A stretch of 64,000 nucleotides of DNA from Succinivibrio dextrinosolvens (GCF_900116345.1 NZ_FPAH01000001.1:1-64000); one strand, 5' to 3'. Shown: positions 1 to 9,179, counted from the first letter of the stretch. Notes: generated by a model from the sequence alone, not told the origin. Numbers and translations: made by a program.

Positions 1-2
1 CA

Positions 3-239
3 TTAGGAGCTCTATTCAGATTTACAAAAGAACAGATACAGGATATACCTTATCAGGCAGCAATAGATTCTCTAATGAGATGCTTCATTTCTATTCCAAA
101 GATTTTAGAAGAAGCAAGCCTGCTAAAAAAAGGTTGTCTTGTTAAAGCAGAGCAGATCATAAATGATCTGTTAGGCTCATGGTTTAACGGGATCTGTAAC
201 TTCCTTAAGCAGGTAATTCCATTGCCTCTAGCAAGATAA
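3..239 (+). CDS. C-terminal end of a hypothetical protein (partial)
   Basis: An open frame enters from the left edge and ends at TAA (237-239), giving about 78 residues rich in leucine, isoleucine and alpha-helix formers, with a hydrophobic tail ending PLPLAR. The start lies outside the window. I recognise no domain. The opposite strand is also open here, but this strand reads like a protein and the other does not. The following 187 bases hold no gene I can support. Confidence 0.4.
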   Translation, partial: LGALFRFTKEQIQDIPYQAAIDSLMRCFISIPKILEEASLLKKGCLVKAEQIINDLLGSWFNGICNFLKQVIPLPLAR

Positions 240-426
240 TAAATCAATACAAGTTTTTAAAGAGCATCAATCCTAGAGTGGATCTGGATTTACTTAAATT
301 TTTTATCTGGGAAACTCGAGTTAAGGAATAGTTAATTTTTATTTATACAAGAGGAAATTATGTTAGGAATTTAAGCTGAATAAAGACCGTATTGAGAAAG
401 AAGAAAAGGATAAAACCTATAAAAAC

Positions 427-738
427 ATGATTTATTCTCTAGATAAATATTTCAAGAAATATGGCTTTGATGCATATGAGGAAGGCGAAGCAAGAAGATA
501 TTTAGGTCATGACCATCCTGATGACTTAGCAATGTTAGGTGTAATTCGAACTCGCTTAATAAATACAAGATGGTTCATGGAGAATTTACATTATTGGTAT
601 TTATTAGATAGCGATGATAATGATGATCCTAATGATTTTAATTATGAAGATATTTTGTCTACTTTAATGGAAGATAATAATTTGAAATGGCTCGATCCCA
701 AGAACATTAAACCAAAAGAAGGAATAACAGCCATTTAG
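427..738 (+). CDS. Hypothetical acidic protein, possibly 5'-damaged
   Basis: 103 residues, acidic, with a DDNDDPNDFNYED stretch at about 59-71; no family recognised. The ATG at 427 has only a distant AAGGA (406-410). A much better start site sits upstream: AGAGGAAAT followed by ATG at 360, but that frame stops after four codons (TAA 372). The frame of this gene is itself open back to 367. A one-base shift would join the good start to this gene, so it may be frameshifted at its beginning. It ends 20 bases before the TatD start and may be co-transcribed with it. Confidence 0.5.
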   Translation: MIYSLDKYFKKYGFDAYEEGEARRYLGHDHPDDLAMLGVIRTRLINTRWFMENLHYWYLLDSDDNDDPNDFNYEDILSTLMEDNNLKWLDPKNIKPKEGITAI

Positions 739-758
739 AAGTAAAAATGGAGAGAGCA

Positions 759-1631
759 ATGGCTTACTTAGTTGATTCACACTGTCATCTTGCAAGACTT
801 TCTTTGAAAGGTAAAGCTGCAGCAAATATTGACGAAATTATTGAAAGAGCAATGCGCAGTGGCGTAAGTCATTTCTTATCTATTGCCTGCACAACAAAGG
901 ATTTCGAACAAAACCGTCTAATTGCTGAAGACTATAACAACATTTATTTAGGCTGTGGTATTCATCCTTTAGACGTAAGGCATGAGCCTGATTGGAAGGA
1001 TGCTGATTTAAAGAACAATCTTTTATCTTCTGATAAGGTTATTGCTGTTGGGGAGACCGGACTTGATTATCATTATTCTCCAGAGACTAAAGACCTTCAG
1101 ATTGCCTCTTTTGTAAGACATGTTGGTATTGCAAAAGATGTTAAAAAGCCACTGATTATTCATGCAAGAGAAGCTAAAGACGATACCCTAGCTGTATTAA
1201 GAACAGAGAACGCCTGTGATGTTGGAGGTGTAATCCACTGTTTTACAGATACTCTTGAAATGGCAAGAGCGTGTCTTGATTTAGGTTTTTATATTTCCTT
1301 TACCGGTATAGCAACATTCAAATCAAGTGAGAATCTAAGAGAAGTCATAAAGTATGTTCCATTGGACAGACTGATGGTGGAGTCAGACTGTCCTTATCTT
1401 GCCCCTATTCCTGTGAGAGGTGTAGAGAATGAACCTGCTTTTGTTCGCTATACGCTAAGATGCATCGCAGACTTAAAGAACGTTTCAGAGATGGAACTTG
1501 CAGGAATTACTTCCGAGAATTTCGAAAAACTCTATGGCGTTAATCTGTCTGAATCAGATACAAAAGCAACGGGTAGAGAAATTTCTGATTATAAGATTGA
1601 TAAGATTATGGATAAAGAATTCAGTAACTAA
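759..1631 (+). CDS. TatD family metal-dependent hydrolase (YcfH type)
   Basis: About 290 residues, normal for TatD/YcfH DNases. Visible metal-binding and active-site motifs in order: DSHCH at the N-terminus, GETGLDYH, IIHAR, VIHCF and ESDCPYLAP. This family is known for metal-dependent 3'-5' DNA/RNA exonuclease or amidohydrolase-type chemistry in the cytosol. I chose ATG 759 over the in-frame ATG 747 because GGAGAG (749-754) is correctly spaced for 759 and the protein then begins MAYLVDSHCH, like other members. The tail after about residue 270 (ESDTKATGREISDYK...) is extra and not part of the TIM barrel. Confidence 0.93.
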   Translation: MAYLVDSHCHLARLSLKGKAAANIDEIIERAMRSGVSHFLSIACTTKDFEQNRLIAEDYNNIYLGCGIHPLDVRHEPDWKDADLKNNLLSSDKVIAVGETGLDYHYSPETKDLQIASFVRHVGIAKDVKKPLIIHAREAKDDTLAVLRTENACDVGGVIHCFTDTLEMARACLDLGFYISFTGIATFKSSENLREVIKYVPLDRLMVESDCPYLAPIPVRGVENEPAFVRYTLRCIADLKNVSEMELAGITSENFEKLYGVNLSESDTKATGREISDYKIDKIMDKEFSN

Positions 1632-1681
1632 AGTTGAATAATCCAGACTGTATATCTAAAGTCATAATAAAAAGGTATTCA

Positions 1682-2977
1682 ATGACTCAAAAAAGATTAG
1701 TTTTAATGCATAATGAAACTGAATTGCTTGTCTTTAGCTACAATACAGAGACTAGATCCTTTTCTTTTAAATCGTGCGATTTTAATATCAAGTATTTCAA
1801 TTTTCTCCCTACTCGTTTTCGTAGAATCTTTGATATATGTGAAAAAGACGGTATAAATGTTCAGCAGATCTTTTCCGAGGCGATGGCACGATTTCTAAAA
1901 TTTCGTGTAATTTCCCTACAGAGAGAATATTCACGCAAGGTCATGGAGTACCTAAAAGTCCGTGATACTGATGACTTTGAGTCAATGTTTGACAGGCTGT
2001 ATTTTGTTAGCTTAAACGACGTGTTGTGGGTAAAAAGCTACAATTCATCAGTTAAGTATGCAGATATAAATCCATACAGTAATCCTTTAGATCCATATAT
2101 AGCATCTCTTGTGCTGACAGGAAATCCTAATTGTTTTAATTCAGCTACCCCTTCTGCTTATCCTTTTTTTGCTATAGATCTTTCAGCTTCAGGGACTCAG
2201 AATAAAGTCTGGTTCGAAGATAACGGAACCATAATGCTTTATAAGACGGATGAATGGGCCAATCTGAGTACTCCTGACTGTAGCTATGTCAACAATCAGG
2301 TATATGCAGAATATTTTGCCTATCAGATTGCATCTTTCCTCGGCATTAACTCTGTGAAGTACGAGCTTGAAGTATTGAACTATCATGGGAAAAAGCTTGT
2401 ATGTTCCAAATGTCCTTCAATAAACAGTATTGATGTCAGCCTTGTGACAATGAATCAGGTAATAGATGAGCTAGATTATATAAATCCTGATTTAAAATCT
2501 TCCATTCAAGAGCAGTGTGACTGTGAGTCTGCAGTAAATGAGAAAGCGTTATCTTTTTTGGGGAGAAAACAGTTTTCTGATCAGAGTTTTCTGGATATGC
2601 TGCTACTTAATCCTGACAGACATAAGGACAACTATTCTCTTTTAAAAGATAACAATACGTTGGAATATAGTCAGCTATCAATGTGTTACGACAACGGATT
2701 GTCGCTTTTTGCCCTTACACATGAAAGGGAAATGGCAGACATGGTTGAAAGTGCCAAGAAAGGAACATTTATAACGGGGAATGGAATCAACGTCTGTTCA
2801 AGATTTCTGTCTCTGTGTGATGAAAGTTATCTAAATCTTCTCTATAAGTTTCAGAACTTCGAATTCTGCAATTATGCACCAGCTCCATACAATGAGAAAC
2901 ATCTTAAAACGGTAACTCATTATATTAAGAAAAATGCTCAGAATATGATTGAGCTACTAGAAAGGAAATATCAATAA
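1682..2977 (+). CDS. HipA-like kinase-fold protein
   Basis: 431 residues. The C-terminal half carries HipA-type kinase motifs: a nucleotide-binding-like stretch SGTQNKVWFEDNG, then LLLNPDRHKDNYSLL (catalytic-loop NPDRHxDN, residues about 310-317) and YDNGLSL (metal-binding DxG, about 336-342). HipA proteins are serine/threonine kinases, best known as toxins acting on glutamyl-tRNA synthetase. The N-terminal 150 residues are unlike standard HipA, and there is no HipB-like helix-turn-helix gene beside it. ATG 1682 is preferred (AAAAAGG upstream) over a TTG at 1634. Substrate unknown. Confidence 0.65.
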   Translation: MTQKRLVLMHNETELLVFSYNTETRSFSFKSCDFNIKYFNFLPTRFRRIFDICEKDGINVQQIFSEAMARFLKFRVISLQREYSRKVMEYLKVRDTDDFESMFDRLYFVSLNDVLWVKSYNSSVKYADINPYSNPLDPYIASLVLTGNPNCFNSATPSAYPFFAIDLSASGTQNKVWFEDNGTIMLYKTDEWANLSTPDCSYVNNQVYAEYFAYQIASFLGINSVKYELEVLNYHGKKLVCSKCPSINSIDVSLVTMNQVIDELDYINPDLKSSIQEQCDCESAVNEKALSFLGRKQFSDQSFLDMLLLNPDRHKDNYSLLKDNNTLEYSQLSMCYDNGLSLFALTHEREMADMVESAKKGTFITGNGINVCSRFLSLCDESYLNLLYKFQNFEFCNYAPAPYNEKHLKTVTHYIKKNAQNMIELLERKYQ

Positions 2978-3008
2978 GGGCCGTTTTTCTGTTTGGAGTT
3001 GATTGCAA

Positions 3009-3851
3009 TTATTTCATTTTTTTATAAGCTCTTCTAATTGCATTAACCTTACTCATATCTTTATATACTACTTTTCTGGTTTGAGGTTGAGTCTTTGGTA
3101 TCTTTACGGTAAGACCAAGTTTATTTAGATGTTCTAAGGTGTTTTCGAGTTTATAAGGTAATTCAGCTTTTTCTTTTATCTTTAAAAGCTGTGTTACAAG
3201 AGAATTATCGGTTAATCCGGATATAAAGGTATTTCTGTCCAAAATAACAATATATTCCTTGTCTTCATAACCAGAAGGTATTAAACAAAGAATAACATCA
3301 TACTTCTTATCAAATTTTTCTCCCATATAGTCAAAACATACTATCGCCCTACGATTTAGCCAGACATTAGGGAAAAGCTCTCTATGGTTAAAGATCCTCC
3401 AACCAATATCATCTTTTTTGCCTTGAATTTTATTCTTTTCCAGAACCTTTCTATAGCTGATATTATGCAGATCAACAATCCAGAACATATCTTTATAGAA
3501 TGCTTCTCTTGCTTGAATTTCAGATTCTTTTATAGGGGAATGCTGAAACTCTAGAACAATGCCGGATTCAGTTTTGACGTCAGCAATATGGATTTCACCG
3601 GTTTCTTCATCAACGCAACGTACTTCCTGCCATTCTTTTGGAAAATTGTTTTTCCAATTCACATGCCATGCTGTTTCCGGAGACAGCCACGTATCAGTAC
3701 AAAGTGTTTTATGCGCCCAATGATGAGCCCTTCTTTCCCCTAATTTTGCAATCAAAGGCGAACCGCAGGCTGGGCAAAATGCTTCTACCCCTTTTTGTGG
3801 CTCAATTCTTTTGCCGTCTTTAGTTCGTGCAAAATGCAGTTTTATGCTCAT
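3009..3851 (-). CDS. CoiA-like competence/nuclease protein
   Basis: About 280 residues. The N-terminus has a CPACGSPLIAKLGERRAHHWAH zinc-finger-like module, followed by AWHVNWKNNFP and then the conserved block IADVKTESGIVLEFQHSPI (D...EFQHS, the PD-(D/E)XK core of the CoiA family). CoiA proteins are linked to DNA uptake and recombination and are predicted nucleases; in mobile elements their role is unclear. I prefer ATG 3851 (protein begins MSIKLHFARTKDG) to the TTG at 3950, which has no ribosome binding site. It is convergent with the HipA-like gene. Confidence 0.7.
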   Translation of the reverse strand: MSIKLHFARTKDGKRIEPQKGVEAFCPACGSPLIAKLGERRAHHWAHKTLCTDTWLSPETAWHVNWKNNFPKEWQEVRCVDEETGEIHIADVKTESGIVLEFQHSPIKESEIQAREAFYKDMFWIVDLHNISYRKVLEKNKIQGKKDDIGWRIFNHRELFPNVWLNRRAIVCFDYMGEKFDKKYDVILCLIPSGYEDKEYIVILDRNTFISGLTDNSLVTQLLKIKEKAELPYKLENTLEHLNKLGLTVKIPKTQPQTRKVVYKDMSKVNAIRRAYKKMK

Positions 3852-4094
3852 GTGATCTTTGTAAATATCCCATTCTGGTTTTGAAGTTATATGTGGTGTT
3901 TTTAACAATAATAAATGAAATATTTGAGGGATTGTTTGAGTGCTAATCAAAATTTGGATCTAATCCTAGCCTTAAACAATCCCCTTAATCCCTAAATCTA
4001 TGACCGGTGATTAGTCTATACTACCGAGCCATAATAAGAACACACCACCTTAAAAGAACACCTGTCATTATTCCACCTTAGTTAAGGACCAATA

Positions 4095-5480
4095 ATGAAT
4101 AGAAGACGTTCTTTTATAGTATATACTTTAATTCTAATCAATCTGTTTAACCAAGCTTTTGCTGTTGAAGTGCTTACTGATACCGGACAACGACAGACAG
4201 TGGTTGAACGCACCAAACAATATGCCGGATCAGTCGATGCAATAAAAATCCGCAACGAAATGGCGACAGTCTTTAAAAAGAATCTTAAACACGGTGACGG
4301 ATCATCTATCTACACTGCAGACAGCAAATGTGGTGGTTACAACATCAGTTCATGCGGCCTTCCCTGCTGCGGAAAGGACGAATGTCAGAATATCTGTAAA
4401 GGTAATACTACCCTAGCACATGGCAACACCTGTCTTTCACCTTATACAACTTCTCGCTGTGGTATGAGCTGCTGCGGCAAGCAGGACTGTGATACCGTCT
4501 GCGACAACTATAGAACCAGCACTGTTTCGCAAAAGAAATGCGGTGGGTACGTTAAGACTGCTACCGGTGGAGACTGCTGCGGATACAAAGACTGTCGTGA
4601 ACGTTCATGCGGTGGACAGACTTCCGTAATCAGCAACGACTTTGGTACGGAAATGGAATGCTGTGGAGCTGATAACTGTAATGACGTTAAATGCGATTAC
4701 CAGCATTCAACAGAGGTTATTTCTGGAGGCAACGTTAAATGCTGTGGTACGAAAGACTGTTACAGTAAATACTGTGAGGGACAGACTTCTGTTGACAGTA
4801 AGGTTGATCCCAACAAAAAGAATCTGCTGTGCTGCGGTACGGTTAATTGCCATAACATTGAATGCGACGGGTATGTAACCACTAAATCACCGGTTGGAGA
4901 TAAACAGTGCTGTGGCTATGACGACTGTAGACTAAAAGAGTGTGAAGGTCGTCTTACGGCTCTCAGTCAGGACGGGAAAACAGTACCTTGTTGTGGTTAT
5001 CTTGAGTGCGGAAATATTGAGTTTTCACGTACCTATGAAGAACCTAATCCCAATACGACAGCTATAGGACGATACACCGTCAATAGACAGACAAGGTCAG
5101 GATCCGGACGAGGAAAATCTAAATTAGAAAATAATTACGGAATACTTACTGTTCAGGCTTCTGGATTTGCTTCTAAGGTTAAGGTTACTACCGGAGTTGC
5201 CAAAAAAATCCCTTCGGGATGTACACAGGTTTCTATGGATGAGTATGACGGTATTAAATATTACAAATACAAATGCAAAACCGTTATAGGAGGAGCTCAA
5301 TCTCTGAATGATTTATATGATTTGGAGCATACAGTTTATAGACCATTCATCCCTAGCAGTTTACCCTCTCCAATGCCGAGAAATGTCTATTTAGTACGTA
5401 AGAACTGTCCTAGCTGTCCTAAGTTACGTGTAAGAGCCATATCTTGCACTGTGTTTCCAGATTTATTTTATGAGAACTAA
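4095..5480 (+). CDS. Secreted cysteine-rich protein with eight CCG repeats
   Basis: 461 residues with a clear signal peptide (MNRRRSFIVYTLILINLFNQ, cleavage near AFA-VE). Residues 79-306 form eight degenerate repeats of 26-35 residues, each with a CCGxxxC core (CCG at 91, 126, 161, 189, 216, 246, 272 and 299) and a C(G/E/D)G motif before it. After residue 310 there is a non-repeat domain with a few more cysteines (NCPSC at 438-441). The paired cysteines suggest a disulfide-rich extracytoplasmic protein or a metal-binding one. AAGGA precedes the ATG at good spacing. Family not recognised. Confidence 0.75.
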   Translation: MNRRRSFIVYTLILINLFNQAFAVEVLTDTGQRQTVVERTKQYAGSVDAIKIRNEMATVFKKNLKHGDGSSIYTADSKCGGYNISSCGLPCCGKDECQNICKGNTTLAHGNTCLSPYTTSRCGMSCCGKQDCDTVCDNYRTSTVSQKKCGGYVKTATGGDCCGYKDCRERSCGGQTSVISNDFGTEMECCGADNCNDVKCDYQHSTEVISGGNVKCCGTKDCYSKYCEGQTSVDSKVDPNKKNLLCCGTVNCHNIECDGYVTTKSPVGDKQCCGYDDCRLKECEGRLTALSQDGKTVPCCGYLECGNIEFSRTYEEPNPNTTAIGRYTVNRQTRSGSGRGKSKLENNYGILTVQASGFASKVKVTTGVAKKIPSGCTQVSMDEYDGIKYYKYKCKTVIGGAQSLNDLYDLEHTVYRPFIPSSLPSPMPRNVYLVRKNCPSCPKLRVRAISCTVFPDLFYEN

Positions 5481-5506
5481 CTTATTATTTACTCAGTAAG
5501 TGACGG

Positions 5507-5908
5507 TTAAGACATGATGATTTCTGTTCTCGGATCGTTGTAGAACAGCAATTCATCTCCAGCGTTTATTTCTTCAAGGAAAACTATGCCCTTTCTTGTT
5601 GTGCGGATTTCAGCAGAAAATGATTTGTCGCCTATGATCTTTTCCTTGAAGTTTCTTATATGGAGTTTACCCGTAACTTGTATGAGCGGATGTGCACATA
5701 AAACAGTGTCGTAAGGAACTCCGTTCTTGCCTTCAAAAACTATTCTGAATTTTTCGGAGTGTCGGCGATATTGTCTATAGACCGGATCATAATCAAGATC
5801 ATCGACCTGAAGAAAAAAGCGTATAAGCACACCTCCCCTATAGGGCTTTATACCTATATTTGGATGAACTTTTCCTATAAGGTGGACTTGATTGTAGCCT
5901 TTAGACAT
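5507..5908 (-). CDS. Divergent single-stranded DNA-binding-like OB-fold protein
   Basis: 133 residues. The start MSKGYNQVHLIGKVHPN resembles the NKVxLIGxL opening of SSB, followed by alternating beta-strand patterns (VLIRFFLQVDD, FRIVFEGKN, LIQVTGKLHIRNF) in the right order for an OB fold. It lacks the glycine/glutamine-rich linker and the acidic DDLPF tail seen in the second SSB at 59339-59923. It may be an element-encoded OB-fold accessory protein. The ribosome binding site is weak. The call rests on pattern, so moderate confidence only. Confidence 0.5.
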   Translation of the reverse strand: MSKGYNQVHLIGKVHPNIGIKPYRGGVLIRFFLQVDDLDYDPVYRQYRRHSEKFRIVFEGKNGVPYDTVLCAHPLIQVTGKLHIRNFKEKIIGDKSFSAEIRTTRKGIVFLEEINAGDELLFYNDPRTEIIMS

Positions 5909-6051
5909 TTTAAATGTTACTCGAATAAAAAGACTTTATCTAAGGATGTTAAAACGCTTATATAGTTACGGACAAATGTCGTCTCCTAAGTCATTATCAT
6001 ATGATCATTTTTCTTAAATATGTATTCTTCTCGTTCTCATTCATATCAAAA

Positions 6052-6080
6052 ATCGGAATTATAAAAAACTATACTTGATA
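6052..6080 (+). promoter_or_regulatory. Shared regulon promoter element, degenerate copy
   Basis: ATCGGA (6052-6057), a 17-base gap and TTGATA (6075-6080), preceded by ATATCAAA as in the copies at 21291 and 47689. It lies about 30 bases before the lipoprotein start. It is a weaker match than the copies between 21 and 48 kb. Confidence 0.4.
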
Positions 6081-6108
6081 GAAAATGCTTTTGGTTTTGG
6101 GGGTGTTT

Positions 6109-7137
6109 ATGAGAATTCTGGCTATTGTTTTAGCATTGTCTGTAATGCTTATTAGTTCGTGTGCCTCAGAATATTCTTGTTTTTCCAAGAGGAATAAAGA
6201 TAAATGTATTGAAACATTACGTGAAAATTACCCTACTATACCTCAGTGGGAGTCAACAGAGGCCGAAGCATTATTAGTTCAAGGCTGTAGATTAGGTGCA
6301 ATATCTGAGTGCAGAAACCTAATCCGTTTAAACTACATTCGTTTTCCGAATGTTAACGATCTTGATGAATATTTTAAAGGCAGAAGCGGCGATAAAGAAA
6401 AAGAATACTATTCCAATTTAATTCGTAATGGATACAAAACACATAAATACAAATGGGTTACTACCGGAGCCGCATTTAAAAATTTCCAAATTCGGTTTGA
6501 GGATTATTTAGAAGCTTATAAGAAATCAAGCGAGAAAGACCCTGAGCTGGTATATGTTCCATTGCTTTATTTGTCTCTTATAGGAATAACTCCGGATGAC
6601 TCGTATGCTGAAAAAGCTTGTCGAGCAAATATGAATGATGAAACCTCCTCGAGTGAGTTTTTATCTCCAAATGAAGTTAAATCTGTTTGTCACATAATAC
6701 AGAAGGCATATAGAGAAGGAAAATATTTGACCAAAGATTACAATAAAGCTTTTGAGATGAACAGAATTCCATTTGAGAATAGTATCAACCAGGGAAAAGT
6801 CGATGTAATCTCAAAATGTGATTTTATATCAATGTATTACGATAAAAACACTAACCAGAATTTAAAACAAAAAATTAAAAATATTTTGACTGCTGCAAAC
6901 ATAAATATCCCAACAAGAGGATGTTATCGTTATGATGATTTTGTTGCAGCAAAACATCTTAGATTAGAAACTGAAGAAGAAAGAAGTAGAGCTGCTGTTT
7001 CTGCATACATGACTCAGCGTTCTATAGAAGAATATGATCGTAAAAAGGCTGAATTTGATTCTCTTCCTGATAATATTGAAGTTGACGGAAAGAAATGTAG
7101 AAAGAGCTCAATTGACATTAAGCTCATATGTGAATAA
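6109..7137 (+). CDS. Lipoprotein of unknown function
   Basis: 342 residues from ATG 6109, chosen because GGGGGTG lies just upstream and because it gives a standard lipoprotein signal: MRILAIVLALSVMLISSC, lipobox ISSC with lipidated Cys18. The mature part is charged, with scattered cysteines (CFSKRNKDKC, QGCRLGAISEC) and helix-rich TPR/Sel1-like character (SYAEKACRANM, KAYREGKYLTKDYNKAFEM), though I cannot name a repeat family with certainty. It is likely anchored in the inner or outer membrane. The start region TGGGGGTGTTTATGAGA closely resembles that of the secreted protein at 11853. Confidence 0.75.
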   Translation: MRILAIVLALSVMLISSCASEYSCFSKRNKDKCIETLRENYPTIPQWESTEAEALLVQGCRLGAISECRNLIRLNYIRFPNVNDLDEYFKGRSGDKEKEYYSNLIRNGYKTHKYKWVTTGAAFKNFQIRFEDYLEAYKKSSEKDPELVYVPLLYLSLIGITPDDSYAEKACRANMNDETSSSEFLSPNEVKSVCHIIQKAYREGKYLTKDYNKAFEMNRIPFENSINQGKVDVISKCDFISMYYDKNTNQNLKQKIKNILTAANINIPTRGCYRYDDFVAAKHLRLETEEERSRAAVSAYMTQRSIEEYDRKKAEFDSLPDNIEVDGKKCRKSSIDIKLICE

Positions 7138-7176
7138 AACCTCTCGAGATTATGGGGAGACTACTTTGTCTCCCTA

Positions 7177-7434
7177 TCACATCCCACGAAATTCATTACT
7201 TAGCAACTGTAAATATGAGGTCAGCTCCTTATCAGCTGCAGCACAATTAGCTTCATTACTGTAATCAACGGACTTTATCACCATGCCGTTCTGGAGAACA
7301 TTAATCTTTTTGGACAATTCATCGTAAGTTAACTTGATGTTAATGTCGTAGTTCTGCAGATTGTTTGTAAGTCCGTTTCTAAGATTGTCAGTAATCTTAG
7401 CCATATCGTTTTCAAGTTGCTTTAGATCAAGCAT
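7177..7434 (-). CDS. Small hypothetical protein
   Basis: 85 residues, mostly helical, with no recognised domain. AAGGA sits seven bases before the ATG. It follows the gene at 7444-7716 by nine bases on the same strand, so the two form a small operon. Confidence 0.6.
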   Translation of the reverse strand: MLDLKQLENDMAKITDNLRNGLTNNLQNYDINIKLTYDELSKKINVLQNGMVIKSVDYSNEANCAAADKELTSYLQLLSNEFRGM

Positions 7435-7443
7435 GGTATGTCC

Positions 7444-7716
7444 TTATATCTGTTCTTGAGTTTTTTTCTGGTTTTCAAAATATTCTTTAAGTAGCACTTT
7501 CGGCTTGTTTAGAAATGGTTTTTTAAGTTCATTTATTTCTTTTTTGATTTCATCAAAGTCTATTTTTTCTGGAGCAGATGAATATATGAAACGTCTTATT
7601 TTCATCAAGCGAATACTTTCGGGAGACATTTCCCCTTCTTGCTCTCTGTATCCTACAAATGCAATTGCTTCGGCTAAAATATCGATAAGAACATCTTTTT
7701 CCATTAGGGTACACAT
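7444..7716 (-). CDS. Small hypothetical protein
   Basis: 90 residues from the ATG at 7716, chosen because AAAGGA is placed seven bases upstream; an earlier ATG at 7731 lies inside that site. Charged and helical (EKIDFDEIKKEINELKKPF), no recognised family. First gene of a two-gene operon with the gene at 7177-7434. Confidence 0.6.
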   Translation of the reverse strand: MCTLMEKDVLIDILAEAIAFVGYREQEGEMSPESIRLMKIRRFIYSSAPEKIDFDEIKKEINELKKPFLNKPKVLLKEYFENQKKTQEQI

Positions 7717-7816
7717 GGATTTTCCTTTCATAATGTTTGCTTGCTATATTCACAGTATACCAATGATGTCTTTTGTTTTACTTAGGGCAGAAGCATTGCT
7801 GCTTCAGATATGATGT

Positions 7817-8101
7817 TTATTCGTGGTTGAATAAATCGCTATGAGTACCTGTTCTGGTTAGGGATAGGACCAATAAATCATCAGAGATTTGGTAGATTAA
7901 AAGCCAATCAGGCTGAATATGGCATTCTCTGAATCCTTTCCAATTTCCATTTAAAGCATGATCTTTGTTTGATTGAGTTAATGGAATGTTTTACGCTATT
8001 TTTCAAATAATATCATCCAACAATTCAATGTTCTGATTTCTCTTTATAGCGAGCTTATAGTCCTTTTTAAACTGTTTAGTCCAGATAACCTGTCTAGTCA
8101 T
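7817..8101 (-). pseudogene. yafQ: Broken YafQ-type mRNA interferase toxin
   Basis: Read on the minus strand from ATG 8101, this gives a 95-codon YafQ-like sequence interrupted by in-frame TGA (codon 33) and TAA (codon 37). Before the stops: MTRQVIWTKQFKKDYKLA. After them: KDHALNGNWKGFRECHI, QPDWLLIYQI and LTRTGTHSDLF, matching the YafQ core and its C-terminal RTGTHxxLF active-site region. The start overlaps the antitoxin stop by eight bases, the usual dinJ-yafQ arrangement. The toxin ribonuclease is thus dead while the antitoxin frame remains intact. Confidence 0.85.
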
Positions 8102-8369
8102 TTTTCAGCTCTTTTAACGCGTCTTCTACACTATAAGTCTTTGTATTTGGATCATTCAATAATTGATTGGATTCCATCATCGCGGTTAAGGTTTCTTTGT
8201 TCGGATTTTTCAAACATACATTAAAAGGGAAACCACCCGTTCTTATTGCTTCTTTTAGAAAGACATTGATTGCTGTAGAAAGGGACATTCCAAGTTCCTT
8301 GAACAGAACCTCGCTTTTTTGCTTTACTTCACTATCTATTCTACAAGTATAATTTATTGTATTTGCCAT
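8094..8369 (-). CDS. dinJ: DinJ/RelB-type antitoxin
   Basis: 91 residues with a ribbon-helix-helix N-terminus: NYTCRIDSEVKQKSEVLFKELGMSLSTAINVFL, then IRTGGFPF, the typical DinJ signature. Antitoxins of this family bind their promoter and neutralise a YafQ/RelE ribonuclease. The ATG at 8369 is used (AAGGTG seven bases upstream) instead of one nine bases earlier. The partner toxin downstream is a pseudogene, so this may now be only a repressor or an antidote to related toxins elsewhere. Confidence 0.9.
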   Translation of the reverse strand: MANTINYTCRIDSEVKQKSEVLFKELGMSLSTAINVFLKEAIRTGGFPFNVCLKNPNKETLTAMMESNQLLNDPNTKTYSVEDALKELKND

Positions 8370-8441
8370 GATATGCACCTTATTTTAATTGCAATATACA
8401 TAAAGCATAATGATAGATAAGAGAATTATCAAAAAATATTT

Positions 8442-9179
8442 TCATATTTTTATTCGCTTGAAAATCCATTCTGGAATAAGCCTAAATATCGTCATAATTA
8501 ACCTCCAGAATCCAGGAGCATAAACTACATTTCTACGCCTCTTAAATGCTGCAAAAATCTGTCTCCCTACTTTATCCGGATCTGACCACAGCAACGACTT
8601 TTTATACCCCATCATTTGTTGTGTCATTCTGGTTGAAACTATTCCAGGTTTTACCGTCATCACGTGTACTCCATGATGAAACAAGTATGCACGAAATCCC
8701 GATAGGAAAGCTGTCAGTCCGGCTTTTGCACTTCCATATACAAAGTTAGAGAATCGTCCCCTATCTCCAGCTACAGAACTTAGTACGATAACCGTTCCGG
8801 ATTTTCTCTCTGCAAAGTACTCTGCTGCACAAGCAAGTATTTCAGCAACTGCAGTAAAGTTAACGGTTAACGTTCTTTTTAATGCTAAAAGCTGATTATT
8901 TAACGGTAAAAAACCAGCAGCAACAATCAGTACATCTGGCTGCACCTTCTGTAGAATGCCGGCAAAAGTCGAACTTGCAGAGTCCTGCATTAAATCAAGT
9001 TTATAGCCCTTTATTTGCGGTATATCTTCATTGAATCCTTGTAGGGTTTTATCAAGACTTTCCTGACTGCTGGACGTAAAGCAGATCTTGTAACCCTCTT
9101 TATGGAAACACAGTATTGTAGGGCGGATGATTTCGGAACTACCTCCCACCACAAGCATTGTTTTAGTGTCAGCTTTCAT
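8442..9179 (-). CDS. DprE2-like short-chain dehydrogenase
   Basis: 245 residues of a classical SDR: nucleotide-binding GGSSEI (12-17), VAAG (87-90), catalytic serine in VLSS (132-135) and YGSAK (Tyr148, Lys152). The motif spacing and the C-terminal hydrophobic RLIMTIFRLIPEWIF tail resemble the DprE2 branch, which reduces a keto-sugar made by DprE1 during epimerisation of decaprenylphosphoryl ribose to arabinose. The DprE1-like partner is encoded on the same strand at 10206-11546 but is separated by two genes in the opposite direction. Substrate in this organism unknown. Confidence 0.82.
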   Translation of the reverse strand: MKADTKTMLVVGGSSEIIRPTILCFHKEGYKICFTSSSQESLDKTLQGFNEDIPQIKGYKLDLMQDSASSTFAGILQKVQPDVLIVAAGFLPLNNQLLALKRTLTVNFTAVAEILACAAEYFAERKSGTVIVLSSVAGDRGRFSNFVYGSAKAGLTAFLSGFRAYLFHHGVHVMTVKPGIVSTRMTQQMMGYKKSLLWSDPDKVGRQIFAAFKRRRNVVYAPGFWRLIMTIFRLIPEWIFKRIKI

